Assembly (NCBI GenBank): GCA_027449865.1
Contig: DAIDKV010000052.1
Coordinates: 1 to 64,000 of the forward strand
DNA: 64,000 bases
Reading direction: 5' to 3'
From: Planctomycetales bacterium
GTDB taxonomy: Bacteria; Planctomycetota; Planctomycetia; Isosphaerales; Isosphaeraceae
Position 1 is the first letter of the stretch, and every line of letters begins with the position of its first letter. Made by a program: the position numbers and the translations under genes. The notes beneath the pieces were generated by a model. The model saw only the letters and a list, made by a program, of their open reading frames with translations, searched no databases and was not told where the DNA came from. Below are positions 44,413-54,325 of this stretch, one piece after another.

Positions 44413-45468
44413 ATGCGTTTCCATCCCGGACCTGAACGTCGTCGCACCGCGATGACCTTGATCGAGCTCCTCGTCGTTCTTGGGGTGATCGCCCTGCTGG
44501 TCGCGATCCTGCTGCCCGCCGTCCAGGCGGCTCGCGAGGCGGCGCGGAGGGGGCAATGCCTGAACAACCTGCGGCAGATCGGCCTCGCTCTCCACGGCTA
44601 CGATCAGGTTGCCGGTTCGCTCCCGCCGGGGCGGTACAAGCTCTATGATCCACGCTTCGCCGGCCCGAACCCTCCCTGCTCCGCCCGGTCGATCGACAAG
44701 AGCTTCCTCGTGGCGATCCTCCCCGAGATCGAGGGTGGGGCGCTCTTCAACGCGATCAATCAAAACCTGGCGATCCTCGGTCCGGAGAACACGACCGCGT
44801 GGTCGTTCTCGGTCTCGGCCTACGCCTGCCCGAGCGACATCGGGGCCGGCCGACCACGCCGCCTCAACCCCGACCGGTTGCCGACCCATGGCATCCCCGT
44901 CCTGACGGGGGATGCGTACTTCATGGTCTTCTCCAGCTATTCGGGATGCTTCGGCTCGCTCAACACCAGCGCGCTTCCCACCGAGGCGCGCGATTGTTTC
45001 GTCTCCCCGCGGAAGATCGAACAAAACAACGGATGTTTCAACGATCGATCGCCAATCCGCCTGTCGGACATCACCGATGGTTTGAGCAACACCCTCCTCG
45101 TCGCCGAGCAGACGAATGTGATCGGCCCCTACGATGGCTACGGCTGGTACGTGACCGGAAACCTGGGCGACACGCTCTTCACGGCCCTCTTTCCCCCGAA
45201 CCTCCGCAATGCCGGCGAAAGTTTTCAACCGATTCCGTCCTCGGCCTGGAGCCTTCATCCCGGGGGCCTCAACGCTCTGATGGCCGACGGGTCCACGCGG
45301 TTCGTCAAGGAGACCATCGAATCCTGGACCTTCGACCCAAAGCGGTTACGGCCCACGGGCGCCTCCATCAACCCCGGCGGCTGGTGGGAGAATTTGCCGC
45401 CTTCCGGTGTTTGGCAAAAGCTGGCCACGCGCGCCGGAGACGAGGTGAGCTCCTCGGGAACCTACTGA
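44413..45468 (+). CDS. DUF1559 pseudopilin-like protein
   Basis: A 351-residue protein with a type IV pilin-like N terminus (AMTLIELLVVLGVIALLVAIL), the N-terminal methylation motif that prepilin peptidase would process. The DUF1559 body follows, with the family hallmark H-x9-DG in HPGGLNALMADGSTRF near the C terminus. Members occur in large numbers only in planctomycetes and relatives; their function is unknown. It lies 40 bp after the DUF1573 lipoprotein gene on the same strand; GGAGG precedes the start. Confidence 0.93.
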   Translation: MRFHPGPERRRTAMTLIELLVVLGVIALLVAILLPAVQAAREAARRGQCLNNLRQIGLALHGYDQVAGSLPPGRYKLYDPRFAGPNPPCSARSIDKSFLVAILPEIEGGALFNAINQNLAILGPENTTAWSFSVSAYACPSDIGAGRPRRLNPDRLPTHGIPVLTGDAYFMVFSSYSGCFGSLNTSALPTEARDCFVSPRKIEQNNGCFNDRSPIRLSDITDGLSNTLLVAEQTNVIGPYDGYGWYVTGNLGDTLFTALFPPNLRNAGESFQPIPSSAWSLHPGGLNALMADGSTRFVKETIESWTFDPKRLRPTGASINPGGWWENLPPSGVWQKLATRAGDEVSSSGTY

Positions 45469-45489
45469 GCAAGGCCGCTCGCCAGCCAT

Positions 45490-46896
45490 TCATCCGATGG
45501 CCGCCCCAGTCGCTGCAACCGCCGGCGACCGGATCGGCTGGGGGCGCCAGTACGTGAGCGATCGCCAGAGCCATTCCGCCGGCCCGTATCGGAAATGCCG
45601 GAGCCAGATCGGGCTGACCGTGAGCTGCACCGCCCAGATCGCCACCACGATCGCGGCCAGACCGGTCCGCGGGATGGTGCCGAACAGGCCGAAGCCGTAG
45701 CCGTAAAACAGCGTCGTGCCGACGATCGATTGCGTCAGGTAGTTCGTCAGCGCCATCCGCCCAACAGCCGAGAGCCTTCGAATCGCAACGCTCCACACAC
45801 CCGACTTCACCAGCAGCATCATCGCGCCGACGTGCCCCAGCGCCACGATCACGCTCCCAAACGCATTGTAAAGATACCCGCCTCGCATCATATATTCCGA
45901 CGAGAATCCATGCATGATCAAACGCTCGGCGTCGAGCACCATCATCGGCAGGCCGATTCCGTATCCGAGGACGGCCAGGGTGGTGTAAAAGCGGATCGAC
46001 CGCGCGGCCGAGAACACGCCGAGCTTCATCAGCCCCATCCCCAGCAGCATCCGCCCTCCGGCGAACGAGAGGACGCCGAAGATCAGTCCCAGGATGTGAA
46101 CAAAAGGAAGCTCCCCGGCGCGTCGACGGACAATTCCCGCATACCCGCCGCGATGGATCGCCAGGCTTTTGTCCCACTCCGCGCGCTTCTGCTCGGGTGT
46201 TGGATCGACGTGCTTTTGAACATCCCTGGTCCAGATGTCGTGCAGGCGGAGATCGCGCGGGCGAGGGGTTTCGCCGGCCAGCCGCTGGGCCTCGACCCGG
46301 GCCGCGGCGGCCTTCATGTAGTCGAGACCGGCCGTGAGCCCCGTGACCAGCGGAACGATCAGCAATAAAAGGATGGTCCCGGTCGCGATCAGGGCGCGGG
46401 GCGAGAGGTTGCGGAAGAAGTAGAGAAAGAGTCCGCACTCGGCGTACAGAACCAGGATGTCGCCGCTCCAGACAAGATAGGCGTGGGCCATCCCGATCAC
46501 CAGCAACCAGAGCACCCGACGGTAATACACCCCCCGGATCGAGGCCCCGCGTCCGGCCGCCCTTTGGTCCATCAGAACCAGCCCCGCGCCGAAGAGCATC
46601 GAAAAGAGCGTCATCATCTTCGCCTCGAAGAAAAGATGATTGACGTACCAGACGACGCGATCGCTCCCGGTGAATCCGCCGCCGGCAAGCGGGTTGGAGT
46701 AGGCGGCGTCGGGCCAGGCGAAGTCGACGATGTTCATCGCCAGGATGCCCAGCAGCGCGAAGCCGCGAAGAGCGTCGACCGCGAGGATCCGCTCGTCGGC
46801 CTCCACGGGCGCTGGCCTCGGACGATCGATCGAAACGGGCTCGGGAGGAGCCGGCAAGTTCTCAGGCGACTCGATCTCAATCGGCTCGATCGACAT
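45490..46896 (-). CDS. DUF418 integral membrane protein
   Basis: A 468-residue protein with about ten hydrophobic segments. The family is recognised by DALRGFALLGILAMNIVDF near the N terminus and by the C-terminal YGPAEWLWRSLTYW. Between helices, a 60-residue soluble loop (about 225-290) is basic and helical. DUF418 proteins resemble acyltransferase-3 membrane enzymes but have no assigned reaction. The start at 46896 has GAGGG seven bases upstream; the frame is open to 46950. It converges on the DUF1559 gene with only 21 bp between stops. Confidence 0.9.
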   Translation of the reverse strand: MSIEPIEIESPENLPAPPEPVSIDRPRPAPVEADERILAVDALRGFALLGILAMNIVDFAWPDAAYSNPLAGGGFTGSDRVVWYVNHLFFEAKMMTLFSMLFGAGLVLMDQRAAGRGASIRGVYYRRVLWLLVIGMAHAYLVWSGDILVLYAECGLFLYFFRNLSPRALIATGTILLLLIVPLVTGLTAGLDYMKAAAARVEAQRLAGETPRPRDLRLHDIWTRDVQKHVDPTPEQKRAEWDKSLAIHRGGYAGIVRRRAGELPFVHILGLIFGVLSFAGGRMLLGMGLMKLGVFSAARSIRFYTTLAVLGYGIGLPMMVLDAERLIMHGFSSEYMMRGGYLYNAFGSVIVALGHVGAMMLLVKSGVWSVAIRRLSAVGRMALTNYLTQSIVGTTLFYGYGFGLFGTIPRTGLAAIVVAIWAVQLTVSPIWLRHFRYGPAEWLWRSLTYWRPQPIRSPAVAATGAAIG

Positions 46897-47066
46897 GACC
46901 AATCCCTCGGAAACCCCGCGCTTCGACGTCGGAATGTTGACGCCCGGCACATCATGTTTTCGTGAGATCGTCCGGATTATTCCGGCCGGCGATCCGGGCG
47001 GGTTGTCATGGGCACGCTCTCATTGTAAATTCGCCCGGGGACCGGACACATGACGGAGGACCATCG

Positions 47067-47564
47067 ATGCAACGGCGAGACGCGCGACCTGGGCCCCTCG
47101 GGCGACGATCGGCCGCCGGGGTGCTACTGATCGGAATGATGGCGGCGGGGCTCAGCCTCGCCTGGCAACCCTCCGGCCCGCCCGAGGCCCGGGGGCAAGA
47201 CCCGCCAGCCCGGCCGCTTCGGGTTGTTGTTCATGTGAACTTTGCTCAGACCACACGCGAGCGCACCGGGCTCTCCAACGTCGACAACATGCTCAAGGCC
47301 GCCGCCGAGGAGGGTGTTCCGATCGAGATCGAGGTCGTCTGCCATGCCGAGGGAATCCGCCTCGTCGAGAAGGCCCGGACCGAGCTGGCCGACGAGGTCG
47401 CCGACCTGATCGGCCGGGGCGTCCGGTTCGCCGCCTGCCGCAACACCATGCGACAGCGTTCGATCACGCCCGAAGGTCTTCTCCCCGGCGTCGTTATCGT
47501 TCCCTCGGGCGCGTATGAGGTCGTCCGCCGCCAGCAAGACGGCTTTGCCTACTTCAAGCCCTGA
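47067..47564 (+). CDS. Exported DsrE/DsrF-like protein
   Basis: A 165-residue protein: basic N terminus, hydrophobic export segment at about 16-32, then a DsrE-like domain starting LRVVVHVNFAQTTRERTGL. The fold includes IEIEVVCHAEGIRLVEKA and RFAACRNTMRQR; the cysteine in AACRNT matches the position of the conserved Cys of DsrE-like sulfur carriers. The end is VPSGAYEVVRRQQDGFAY. ATG at 47067 has GGAGGA upstream. An exported variant is common in this phylum; substrate unknown. Confidence 0.85.
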   Translation: MQRRDARPGPLGRRSAAGVLLIGMMAAGLSLAWQPSGPPEARGQDPPARPLRVVVHVNFAQTTRERTGLSNVDNMLKAAAEEGVPIEIEVVCHAEGIRLVEKARTELADEVADLIGRGVRFAACRNTMRQRSITPEGLLPGVVIVPSGAYEVVRRQQDGFAYFKP

Positions 47565-47588
47565 GATCGATCATCGCTCATGCCATGG

Positions 47589-48230
47589 TCATCGAATGTG
47601 CCATGGAGCGCCAGGAGCGGCCAGAGGATTCGCCCGCGGGGCTCGTCCATCGGGAACGCGAAGGCCCTCTCCGGGAACCTGCACGGGGGTGATTCGGTGG
47701 ACCTTCCAGGTTCCCGGGGCCGTCTCGCGAAGGCCCAGCGACCAGATGGAATTCGTCGAGCCGAAGGCGGCCGAGGCCGTGGAGGTGTCGATGGTCCCCT
47801 TGAAGAAGGCGCTGAATTCGGCCGACCCCTGGCGTGATTGCCGTCCGGCGTTGACCTTCATGTTGCTAACCCGGACCAGGTCGAAGCGAACGCGTTCCAG
47901 ATTGTCTCGGATCAGGGCGCGGGTGGCCTCGCCTTCGAGGGCGAGCTCCCCCTTGACGTACATCACGTCGGGGGTCAAATACTCGAGAACGGCATCGGCG
48001 TCGGAGCTGGCAACCGCCGTTCGGAGGCCGTAGACGACGTTCTCGATCCGCTCGTTGTCGGTCACCCAGAGCCATTCCACGGCGACCACGACCAGCGCCA
48101 ACCCGGCGGCGGTCAGGGCCCAGACGAGGTATTTCCCCTGCTGCGTGGCCCGGAGCGCGACGACGAAGGCGCCGGCCAGCAGCAAAAGGCCGCCGGCCAG
48201 GATCGTCGGGTCTTCCGAAAGATACTCCAT
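47589..48230 (-). CDS. Two-helix membrane protein with NTF2-like domain
   Basis: A 213-residue protein. Two helices at about 10-30 and 34-55 (TILAGGLLLLAGAFVVAL and VWALTAAGLALVVVAVEWL) are followed by a soluble domain of about 130 residues whose pattern (IENVVYGLRTAVASSDADAV, LEYLTPDVMYVKGE, then beta strands ending TWKVHRITPV) suggests an NTF2/SnoaL-like cone fold. The Pro-rich C terminus is disordered. Encoded 85 bp after the alpha/beta hydrolase gene on the same strand. Function unknown. Confidence 0.78.
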   Translation of the reverse strand: MEYLSEDPTILAGGLLLLAGAFVVALRATQQGKYLVWALTAAGLALVVVAVEWLWVTDNERIENVVYGLRTAVASSDADAVLEYLTPDVMYVKGELALEGEATRALIRDNLERVRFDLVRVSNMKVNAGRQSRQGSAEFSAFFKGTIDTSTASAAFGSTNSIWSLGLRETAPGTWKVHRITPVQVPGEGLRVPDGRAPRANPLAAPGAPWHIR

Positions 48231-48314
48231 CGTCGTCCGCTCCCCAGCCTGAGCCCGGCCCCATGCCGTGCTCGCACACTCGTTCGCTCGTTCTCAACTC
48301 GCCGGATGGCCGCG

Positions 48315-49451
48315 TCAGTCGCGTTTTCGTTCGGGCTTCGGGGCCTCGGCGGCAGGGGCGGGGGCGGGAACGTTTCGGTCGGCCTTCTTGTCGTGGCGCA
48401 CCGCCTGGATATCGCTTACGGCGACCGGCAGAAGATTGTACTGCGGCTCCCAGGCGACCGCTCGATTCTTGAGCGAGTTCTCCAGAAAGTGCATCAGTGC
48501 CGAGGTAACCTTCGGTTCAAGGCGAAGGAACTTGTAGCCGTGGAGGTTCGACGGGTACATCTCGATCTTGTTCAGCCGGCCGCGCTCGATCGCCTGACGA
48601 ACGGTCTGGATGGCGTCCTTGCTGGGGTTATCTCGTTCGCCGGCCATGAGGAGCATCGGCACCCGGCTTGACAGCTCGGGGGCGATGCTTTTGAGCAGGT
48701 AGCCGGTTCCCTCGGGCATGGGCGAGATCAGAACCATCCCGCTGAGGTCGCTGGGGTGTCCCTCGGTACTGACCGCGGCGCCCGGCTGATGGGCCCAGGC
48801 CGCGGCGAGGTTGGCGCCGTCGCCGAGGCCGATGATCCCCAGCTTCGAGACGTTCAGCTCGCCCCGGTTGTGGCGATCGAGCAGAAAGAAGTACGCGGCC
48901 TGCAAATCCAGGACGATCCGGGACCGGTCGCCCCTGGCCAGGACGCGGCGGGGATTCTGGCCCTGGCCGCGAAGGTCGAGGCTGAGCACGGCGTAATCCT
49001 GCGATTGCAGGTACTCGGCCAGACCCTTCCCCTTGAGTTCCAGCACGGACTCCTCGAAATCCTTCCGCGACCGCCCCGACTCATGCACCAGGATCACCAC
49101 GGGTGCCATCGTGCCGAGCTTCGATCGATAATACGAGGCGGCGAGCGGAGCGCCGTCGAAGGCGTGGAGTCGGAAGGTGAAGTGCGAGGTGCTGGGCCCC
49201 AGCGCTCCGGCGCCGGCACCGGCGTTGAGGTTATCGGCCGGGCCCGCGGCCTTGCCGAGTGGGTCGGCGGCGTTTGGCCGGGCCTTTTCCTTCGGGAGTG
49301 GTTGGCCGCCCTGATCGCGGATCACCCCCCTGGCCTTCCGCGGCGGCGGCTCCTGCTGCGCGTGGACCGTTGCGATCCCGATCAGTCCGATCGCCATCAC
49401 CGCGGCGCCGATCGCCCGCGACGCCCATCTGCCCGGCCGGTCATTGGTCAT
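48315..49451 (-). CDS. Exported alpha/beta hydrolase-fold protein without the nucleophile serine
   Basis: A 378-residue protein with a signal peptide at about 1-32. A Pro/Lys-rich linker leads to an alpha/beta hydrolase fold at about 90-330. The oxyanion strand is VVILVHESGRSRKDF; the nucleophile elbow, which should be G-x-S-x-G, reads GLGDG at 208-212 with G210 in the serine position. An acid (LMAGERDNPSKD) and a histidine (NLHGYKF) remain in the usual places. The tail (about 340-378) is Pro/Ala/Lys-rich. Either the enzyme uses another chemistry or it has become a binding protein. Upstream of the small membrane-protein gene; the two may be co-transcribed. Confidence 0.83.
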   Translation of the reverse strand: MTNDRPGRWASRAIGAAVMAIGLIGIATVHAQQEPPPRKARGVIRDQGGQPLPKEKARPNAADPLGKAAGPADNLNAGAGAGALGPSTSHFTFRLHAFDGAPLAASYYRSKLGTMAPVVILVHESGRSRKDFEESVLELKGKGLAEYLQSQDYAVLSLDLRGQGQNPRRVLARGDRSRIVLDLQAAYFFLLDRHNRGELNVSKLGIIGLGDGANLAAAWAHQPGAAVSTEGHPSDLSGMVLISPMPEGTGYLLKSIAPELSSRVPMLLMAGERDNPSKDAIQTVRQAIERGRLNKIEMYPSNLHGYKFLRLEPKVTSALMHFLENSLKNRAVAWEPQYNLLPVAVSDIQAVRHDKKADRNVPAPAPAAEAPKPERKRD

Positions 49452-49623
49452 GGGTCACTGGTTTCGGGTTAGGCGGTGTCGGCCGCGACTCCGAGATCTC
49501 ATCGCACACTTCCTTCCATCGTAAAGCCGCCGTCCGCCATCGACAAGCGTCCGTGCGGCATGCTCGAATTCCGGGAACAAATCAGGGCGTTCGGGGCCAC
49601 CAATCTCGGGAGGCGATGAAACG

Positions 49624-52600
49624 ATGTCGAGGACGCCGGAGGTGGGGACGGGGATGGGCGGCTGGTCGGGATCGTTGCGATCGCTCTTCGGCGCTGGGAC
49701 GCTTGCAGGGCTCTCCGACGGCCAGCTCGTGGAGCGTTATCTCCTCAGCCGGGACGGCGGCGAGTCGTCCGCAATCGAGGCCGAGGCCGCCTTCGCGGCG
49801 ATCGTCGATCGACACGGGTCGATGGTGCTGAACGTCTGCCGGACGATCCTCGGCGATCGCCACGACGCCGAGGACGCCTGCCAGGCCACGTTCCTGGTCC
49901 TGGCGAGTCGGGCCGGGTCGATCCGGCGGGGGGAATCGGTGGCGAGCTGGCTCCACGGCGTCGCGAGGCGGATCGCCTCTCGGGCGCGTCGCGACCTCGC
50001 GAGGCGTCGCGAGCAGGAACGTCGTCGCCTCGAACGGATCGGCCCGCCCGACGAGCCGACCGCCCCGCCGCCTTCCGATCTGTTCCCCGAGCTGTACGAA
50101 GAGCTGGACCGATTGCCCGAGCCCTTCCGCGCCGCGGTGGTTCTCTGCGACCTGGAAGGACATCCCTACGACCGAGCCGCCGGGCTTCTGGGCTGTCCGA
50201 TCGGGACCTTGCAGAGCCGCCTGGCGCGGGGCCGCGATCGACTCCGGAAACGGCTCGAACGCCGCGGCCTCGGCCCGGCGATGCTGGCGATCGGATCGGC
50301 GCCGCCTCCGATCCCGAGGGCGCTGGCGTCGGCGCTTGTCCGCGGAGCGCTTTCGATCGGCGGGAGTGGAGCGACCGCCGCGGCCCCGGCGGTGGTCGCG
50401 GCGATGGCCGGGGCCGAGTTGCGGAGGCAAATCATGCGGCGAATCGCGACGGTCGGGATGATGTTCCTCACGGCCGGGCTGACCACGGCCGCGGTCGGGC
50501 TGGGATCGATCGGAGGCGGTGAGGAGGTCGGGCAAGCCACCCGGAAATCGTCGCCTACGCCTCGGAATGATCCCGCCGGGGTCCGCATCCTGGTGGTCGA
50601 TCTTGATGGGAAGCCGGTCGCGGGGATCGCGGTCGAGGTCCACCAGGGCGACCGGCCGGGCTCGTTCGCGACCGACGCCGACGGCCACGCGACGATCCCT
50701 CGGGCGGTCGTCGGCGAGCATGGTTTCCTGATCGCACGACGCGGTAACTCGCTCGCCTGGGCCTGGCCCCAGCATCGCGGCAAGGTGGACCCTTTGCCCA
50801 TGCAGCTCATGCCGATCGACCGGCGTCTGGAAGGCGAGATCTTCGATTGGGCAAAGCGGCCATTGGCCGGGATTCGCGTTCGTGCCTACGCCTTCTCTCA
50901 CCGGGACAACGGCACGCTCCCCGACGCTCCCGAGCTGTTCGAAGCGATCTTGCCGCCTGCCGTCACCGACGCCGACGGGCATTATTCGATGAGGGCCCCG
51001 CGCGATTCGTTCGTCACGTATCGGGCTCTGCATCCGAGGTACGTCGGGCCCTGGATCGTCGCAAGGCCCGATTCGCGAGACCTCGCAACGACGACGCTCG
51101 AGCCCGCCGGCGGGATCGCCGGTCGCGTGACCGACGCGGCGACCGGCCGCCCGATCGCTGGTGCTTCCGTGGGCGCTGGGCTGATTGAGCATCACCCTCG
51201 CTTCTTCGGTTGCAATGGCGAGGCGACCACCAACGATCAGGGCCGGTTTTTCGTCGGAGGGCTGCCGCCAGGGGTGTATAACGTGATGCTCCGCCAGGTC
51301 CCCGGCCGACCGCACGCCGCAGCGGCGGCTGTCGAGTGTCTGCGCGTTCGCCCTGGGGCCGACACAGAGGCCGACCTCGTCGCCATCGAGGGCCGACCGA
51401 TCCGCGGCGTCGTCCTCGACCGCGACACAGGCAAGCCCGTCCCCGGCACGCTGGTCGGCTGCTACGGGCCGGCCCGGCCGCTGTCGTCGGGTGAGGTTGG
51501 GGAGCAGCGAACGGACGACCAGGGCCAGTTCGCGTTTTACGTCCCGCCTGGAGAACAGCATATCTATTGCATGTACGGCTACGGCAACTCACGACTGGAC
51601 CATAAAGTCATCCTCGTCCCCGAGCAAGGCAAGGTCGAGCCGATCCGGCTCCTGTTGCGGCCACAGGGTCCCATGACGCCACAACCACCGGCCGCTGTGG
51701 CAAAGGCGGCTGTGCCTCAGCCGGCTCCCGCACCGGCACCACCTGTCGCCCCAAAGGCTGAGGTCGCCCCGAACCCGAATCCGGCACCTGAGACGCGGAC
51801 CGTGACCGGACACGTCCGCGACCCACATGGGCGGCCGCTTGGCGGCATCCACCTGTGGGTCCCGCCCGAGAATCCCGGGCCGATCGCCGAGCGCCTCCAG
51901 GGCGTCACAGCGTCGACCGACCGCGACGGGCTCTTTATCTTCCCGGGGCTGCCGCGCGAGCCGATCGAGATCAGGATGGGCCACGCCTCAGACCGCAACA
52001 TGCCCGTGAACCTGCCCGCCGATCGCGAGTCAGTGGAGTGGACCTTCACCCCCATCCCCGACCCAAGCAACAGCGGCCCGCCGAAGGCCGTCGATGAGCC
52101 GATCCCGCCCACGCTTCGCAATCGCTTGACTTTCGTCGACCTTGATCCGCTCGGCAACGATTTCCTGGCCGACGGACCCGGCGGCAACGGCAACGATCTC
52201 AATTGCCTCCCGCGCGGGATTCACAAGATGGGCGACACCTTCTTCCGGATCGGCGAAAAGATGGTCCACCTGAAGGGGCGCGAGCGGCCCGAACTGCCGG
52301 CCTCCGTCAAGGGAATCACGGTCGGCGCCCGGGGCCGGGTGCTGCACTTTCTCCACTCGACGCAGGGCGGGACCGAGGACGGGAAGATCGTCGCCGTCTA
52401 CGTGATCCATTACGCCGACGGCACGCACGAGCAGGCCCCGGTCGTCTACGCTCGCGACGTTACCAACTGGATGCACCGCGACCCGGGCCGGCCGATCTCC
52501 CGCGCCATACCCGCCTGGACCGGCCCGACCGACATGACCGAGCGACAATCCCGCCCCGGCCTGATGGTCCGCCTCTTCGAGATGTCGTGGACCAATCCCC

Positions 52601-52692
52601 ACCCCGAAAAGGCGATCGCGAGCCTGGACTTCCTCTCGAAAGGCAACGAGTGCGACCCGTTCCTCGTCGCCCTGACGCTGGAGCAAGATTGA
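49624..52692 (+). CDS. ECF sigma factor fused to a transmembrane helix and extracytoplasmic beta-domains
   Basis: A 1022-residue protein. Sigma region 2 (about 55-125: [36 protein letters not shown]) and region 4 (about 165-225: [20 protein letters not shown]) are complete. One membrane helix lies at about 275-300 ([19 protein letters not shown]). Outside are carboxypeptidase-regulatory-like (Ig-type) domains (about 320-420, 500-580, 610-680), a Pro/Ala linker, another such domain (about 715-790), and a final beta-sandwich of about 180 residues ([18 protein letters not shown] onward). The architecture is known among planctomycete ECF factors. A membrane sensor that releases its own sigma part is the usual inference; cleavage site unknown. 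Confidence 0.9.
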   Translation: MSRTPEVGTGMGGWSGSLRSLFGAGTLAGLSDGQLVERYLLSRDGGESSAIEAEAAFAAIVDRHGSMVLNVCRTILGDRHDAEDACQATFLVLASRAGSIRRGESVASWLHGVARRIASRARRDLARRREQERRRLERIGPPDEPTAPPPSDLFPELYEELDRLPEPFRAAVVLCDLEGHPYDRAAGLLGCPIGTLQSRLARGRDRLRKRLERRGLGPAMLAIGSAPPPIPRALASALVRGALSIGGSGATAAAPAVVAAMAGAELRRQIMRRIATVGMMFLTAGLTTAAVGLGSIGGGEEVGQATRKSSPTPRNDPAGVRILVVDLDGKPVAGIAVEVHQGDRPGSFATDADGHATIPRAVVGEHGFLIARRGNSLAWAWPQHRGKVDPLPMQLMPIDRRLEGEIFDWAKRPLAGIRVRAYAFSHRDNGTLPDAPELFEAILPPAVTDADGHYSMRAPRDSFVTYRALHPRYVGPWIVARPDSRDLATTTLEPAGGIAGRVTDAATGRPIAGASVGAGLIEHHPRFFGCNGEATTNDQGRFFVGGLPPGVYNVMLRQVPGRPHAAAAAVECLRVRPGADTEADLVAIEGRPIRGVVLDRDTGKPVPGTLVGCYGPARPLSSGEVGEQRTDDQGQFAFYVPPGEQHIYCMYGYGNSRLDHKVILVPEQGKVEPIRLLLRPQGPMTPQPPAAVAKAAVPQPAPAPAPPVAPKAEVAPNPNPAPETRTVTGHVRDPHGRPLGGIHLWVPPENPGPIAERLQGVTASTDRDGLFIFPGLPREPIEIRMGHASDRNMPVNLPADRESVEWTFTPIPDPSNSGPPKAVDEPIPPTLRNRLTFVDLDPLGNDFLADGPGGNGNDLNCLPRGIHKMGDTFFRIGEKMVHLKGRERPELPASVKGITVGARGRVLHFLHSTQGGTEDGKIVAVYVIHYADGTHEQAPVVYARDVTNWMHRDPGRPISRAIPAWTGPTDMTERQSRPGLMVRLFEMSWTNPHPEKAIASLDFLSKGNECDPFLVALTLEQD

Positions 52693-52807
52693 CCGATCGA
52701 TCGCCTCCAGAGCCACCGCCCTCTTGCATCGGCCCGTCCGAGGCCCGATCCTGAACCGCTGGGTCACAGGATCGAGGATTCAGAGGCGAAAGCCGGGAGG
52801 GACGATC

Positions 52808-54169
52808 ATGGACCGGGGTGAGAACTCCTCGAAGTCGGGCCAGGCGACGCGTCGGCAGTTCGGGCGATCGGTGGCCGCGGCGGCGGTCGGCGCCATCGCG
52901 GCGCCAGGTTTCGTCCGGGGGCGAAACCTCAATGAGAAGCTGAACATCGCCCTGATCGGCGTCCACCGTCGCGGCGAGCACAACATGAAGCAGTTCCCCG
53001 ATGAGAACATCGCGGCAATCTGCGACGTCGTCGAGCCGTTCCTCAACCGGGCCGCCGAGATCCACCCCGCGGCGAAAACCTACCGCGACTTCCGCAAGAT
53101 GTTCGACCGCGCCGCCGACTTCGACGCGGTCGTCGTCAGCACGACCGAGTTTACCCACGCCTTCGCGACGCTCCCGGCGCTTCAACTCGGCAAGCACGTC
53201 TACTGCGAGAAGCCGCTCACTTACAACGTCGCCGAATGCCGGATCATCCGCGAGGCCGCCGCGAAGGCGAAGGTCGCCACCCAGATGGGGACCCAGGTCC
53301 ACGCCGGAGACAACTACCGGCGGGTCGTCGAACTGGTGCAGTCAGGCGCCATCGGTCCGGTTCACGAAGCGCACGTCTGGGTCGATCGCGCCTGGGGCCG
53401 ACAGTCGGAGGAGGCCGCGAAGAGGCTCCACGATCCGCTCTTCGTCCTCGAACGGCCGACCAAGGCCGACCCGCTCCCGCAGGGGCTCGACTGGGACCTC
53501 TGGATTGGGCCAGCGCCTTATCGCGAGTTCAGCAACGTCTATTATCCCGGGCCGAAATGGTACCGATGGTGGGACTTCGGCAACGGGACGATGAGCGACC
53601 TCGGCAGCCACTGGAACGACCTGGCTTTCTGGGCGCTGAAGCTCGATGCGCCGCGGACGATCGAGGCGTTCGGTCCGCCGCCGCACCCTGAGATCGCCCC
53701 GGCCTCGATGCGCGCCGTCTACGAGTACGGCCCGCGCGGCGAGATGCCGCCCGTCAAGCTGCACTGGTATCAGGGCGAGGAAAAGCCGAAGCCCTGGCAC
53801 GACGGCACCATCCCGAAGTGGAAGTACGGCGTCCTCTTCATCGGCTCGAAGGGGATGCTGCTCTCCGACTACGGCAAGCATGTCCTGCTGCCCGAGAAGG
53901 ATTTCGAGGGCTTCCAGCCGCCGAAGCCCTGGATTCCGAAGTCGCTCGGCCACTGGGCCGAGTGGGTCCACGCCTGCAAGACCGGCGCACCGACGACCTG
54001 CAACTTCGAGTATTCCGGCCGCCTCACCGAGGCGAACCACCTGGGGAACGTCGCCTACCGAACCGGCAAGAAGATCGAGTGGGACGCAGCAAAGATGCGG
54101 GTCACGAACGCCCCCGAGGCCGAGCGCTTCATCCGCCGCGACTACCGCAAGGGCTGGTCGCTCGCCTGA
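52808..54169 (+). CDS. Tat-exported Gfo/Idh/MocA-family oxidoreductase
   Basis: A 453-residue NAD(P)-dependent sugar oxidoreductase with twin-arginine signal [16 protein letters not shown]. The Rossmann part has [14 protein letters not shown]; the family motif [12 protein letters not shown] carries the catalytic Lys of E-K-P. The C-terminal alpha/beta domain has [17 protein letters not shown] and [16 protein letters not shown], typical of planctomycete members. Followed at 156 bp by a DUF1080 gene; such pairs are described as oxidising a glycoside at C3 and then cleaving the 3-keto product. The ATG at 52808 follows GGGAGGG. An earlier in-frame start is not needed. Confidence 0.92.
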   Translation: MDRGENSSKSGQATRRQFGRSVAAAAVGAIAAPGFVRGRNLNEKLNIALIGVHRRGEHNMKQFPDENIAAICDVVEPFLNRAAEIHPAAKTYRDFRKMFDRAADFDAVVVSTTEFTHAFATLPALQLGKHVYCEKPLTYNVAECRIIREAAAKAKVATQMGTQVHAGDNYRRVVELVQSGAIGPVHEAHVWVDRAWGRQSEEAAKRLHDPLFVLERPTKADPLPQGLDWDLWIGPAPYREFSNVYYPGPKWYRWWDFGNGTMSDLGSHWNDLAFWALKLDAPRTIEAFGPPPHPEIAPASMRAVYEYGPRGEMPPVKLHWYQGEEKPKPWHDGTIPKWKYGVLFIGSKGMLLSDYGKHVLLPEKDFEGFQPPKPWIPKSLGHWAEWVHACKTGAPTTCNFEYSGRLTEANHLGNVAYRTGKKIEWDAAKMRVTNAPEAERFIRRDYRKGWSLA

Positions 54170-54191
54170 CCACCAAAGGAATTCCCAGAGC

Positions 54192-54293
54192 AACCACGAA
54201 AAACACGAAAGGAAAAAGGAAGAATCAAATTCCCTGTAACGACCTGGGATTTTGGCCTCTGTTTTTTTCGTGCTCTTCGTGTTTTTCGTGGTT
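54192..54293. repeat. Perfect 18-bp inverted repeat, accacgaa/ttcgtggt family
   Basis: Arms aaccacgaaaaacacgaa at 54192-54209 and its exact reverse complement at 54276-54293 frame an 66-bp loop. It lies between the oxidoreductase and DUF1080 genes. The same arm sequence occurs, imperfectly paired, at 21206-21460. Confidence 0.85.
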
Positions 54294-54325
54294 CCTGCCT
54301 TTTCCCCCATTCTGGATACGCTTCC

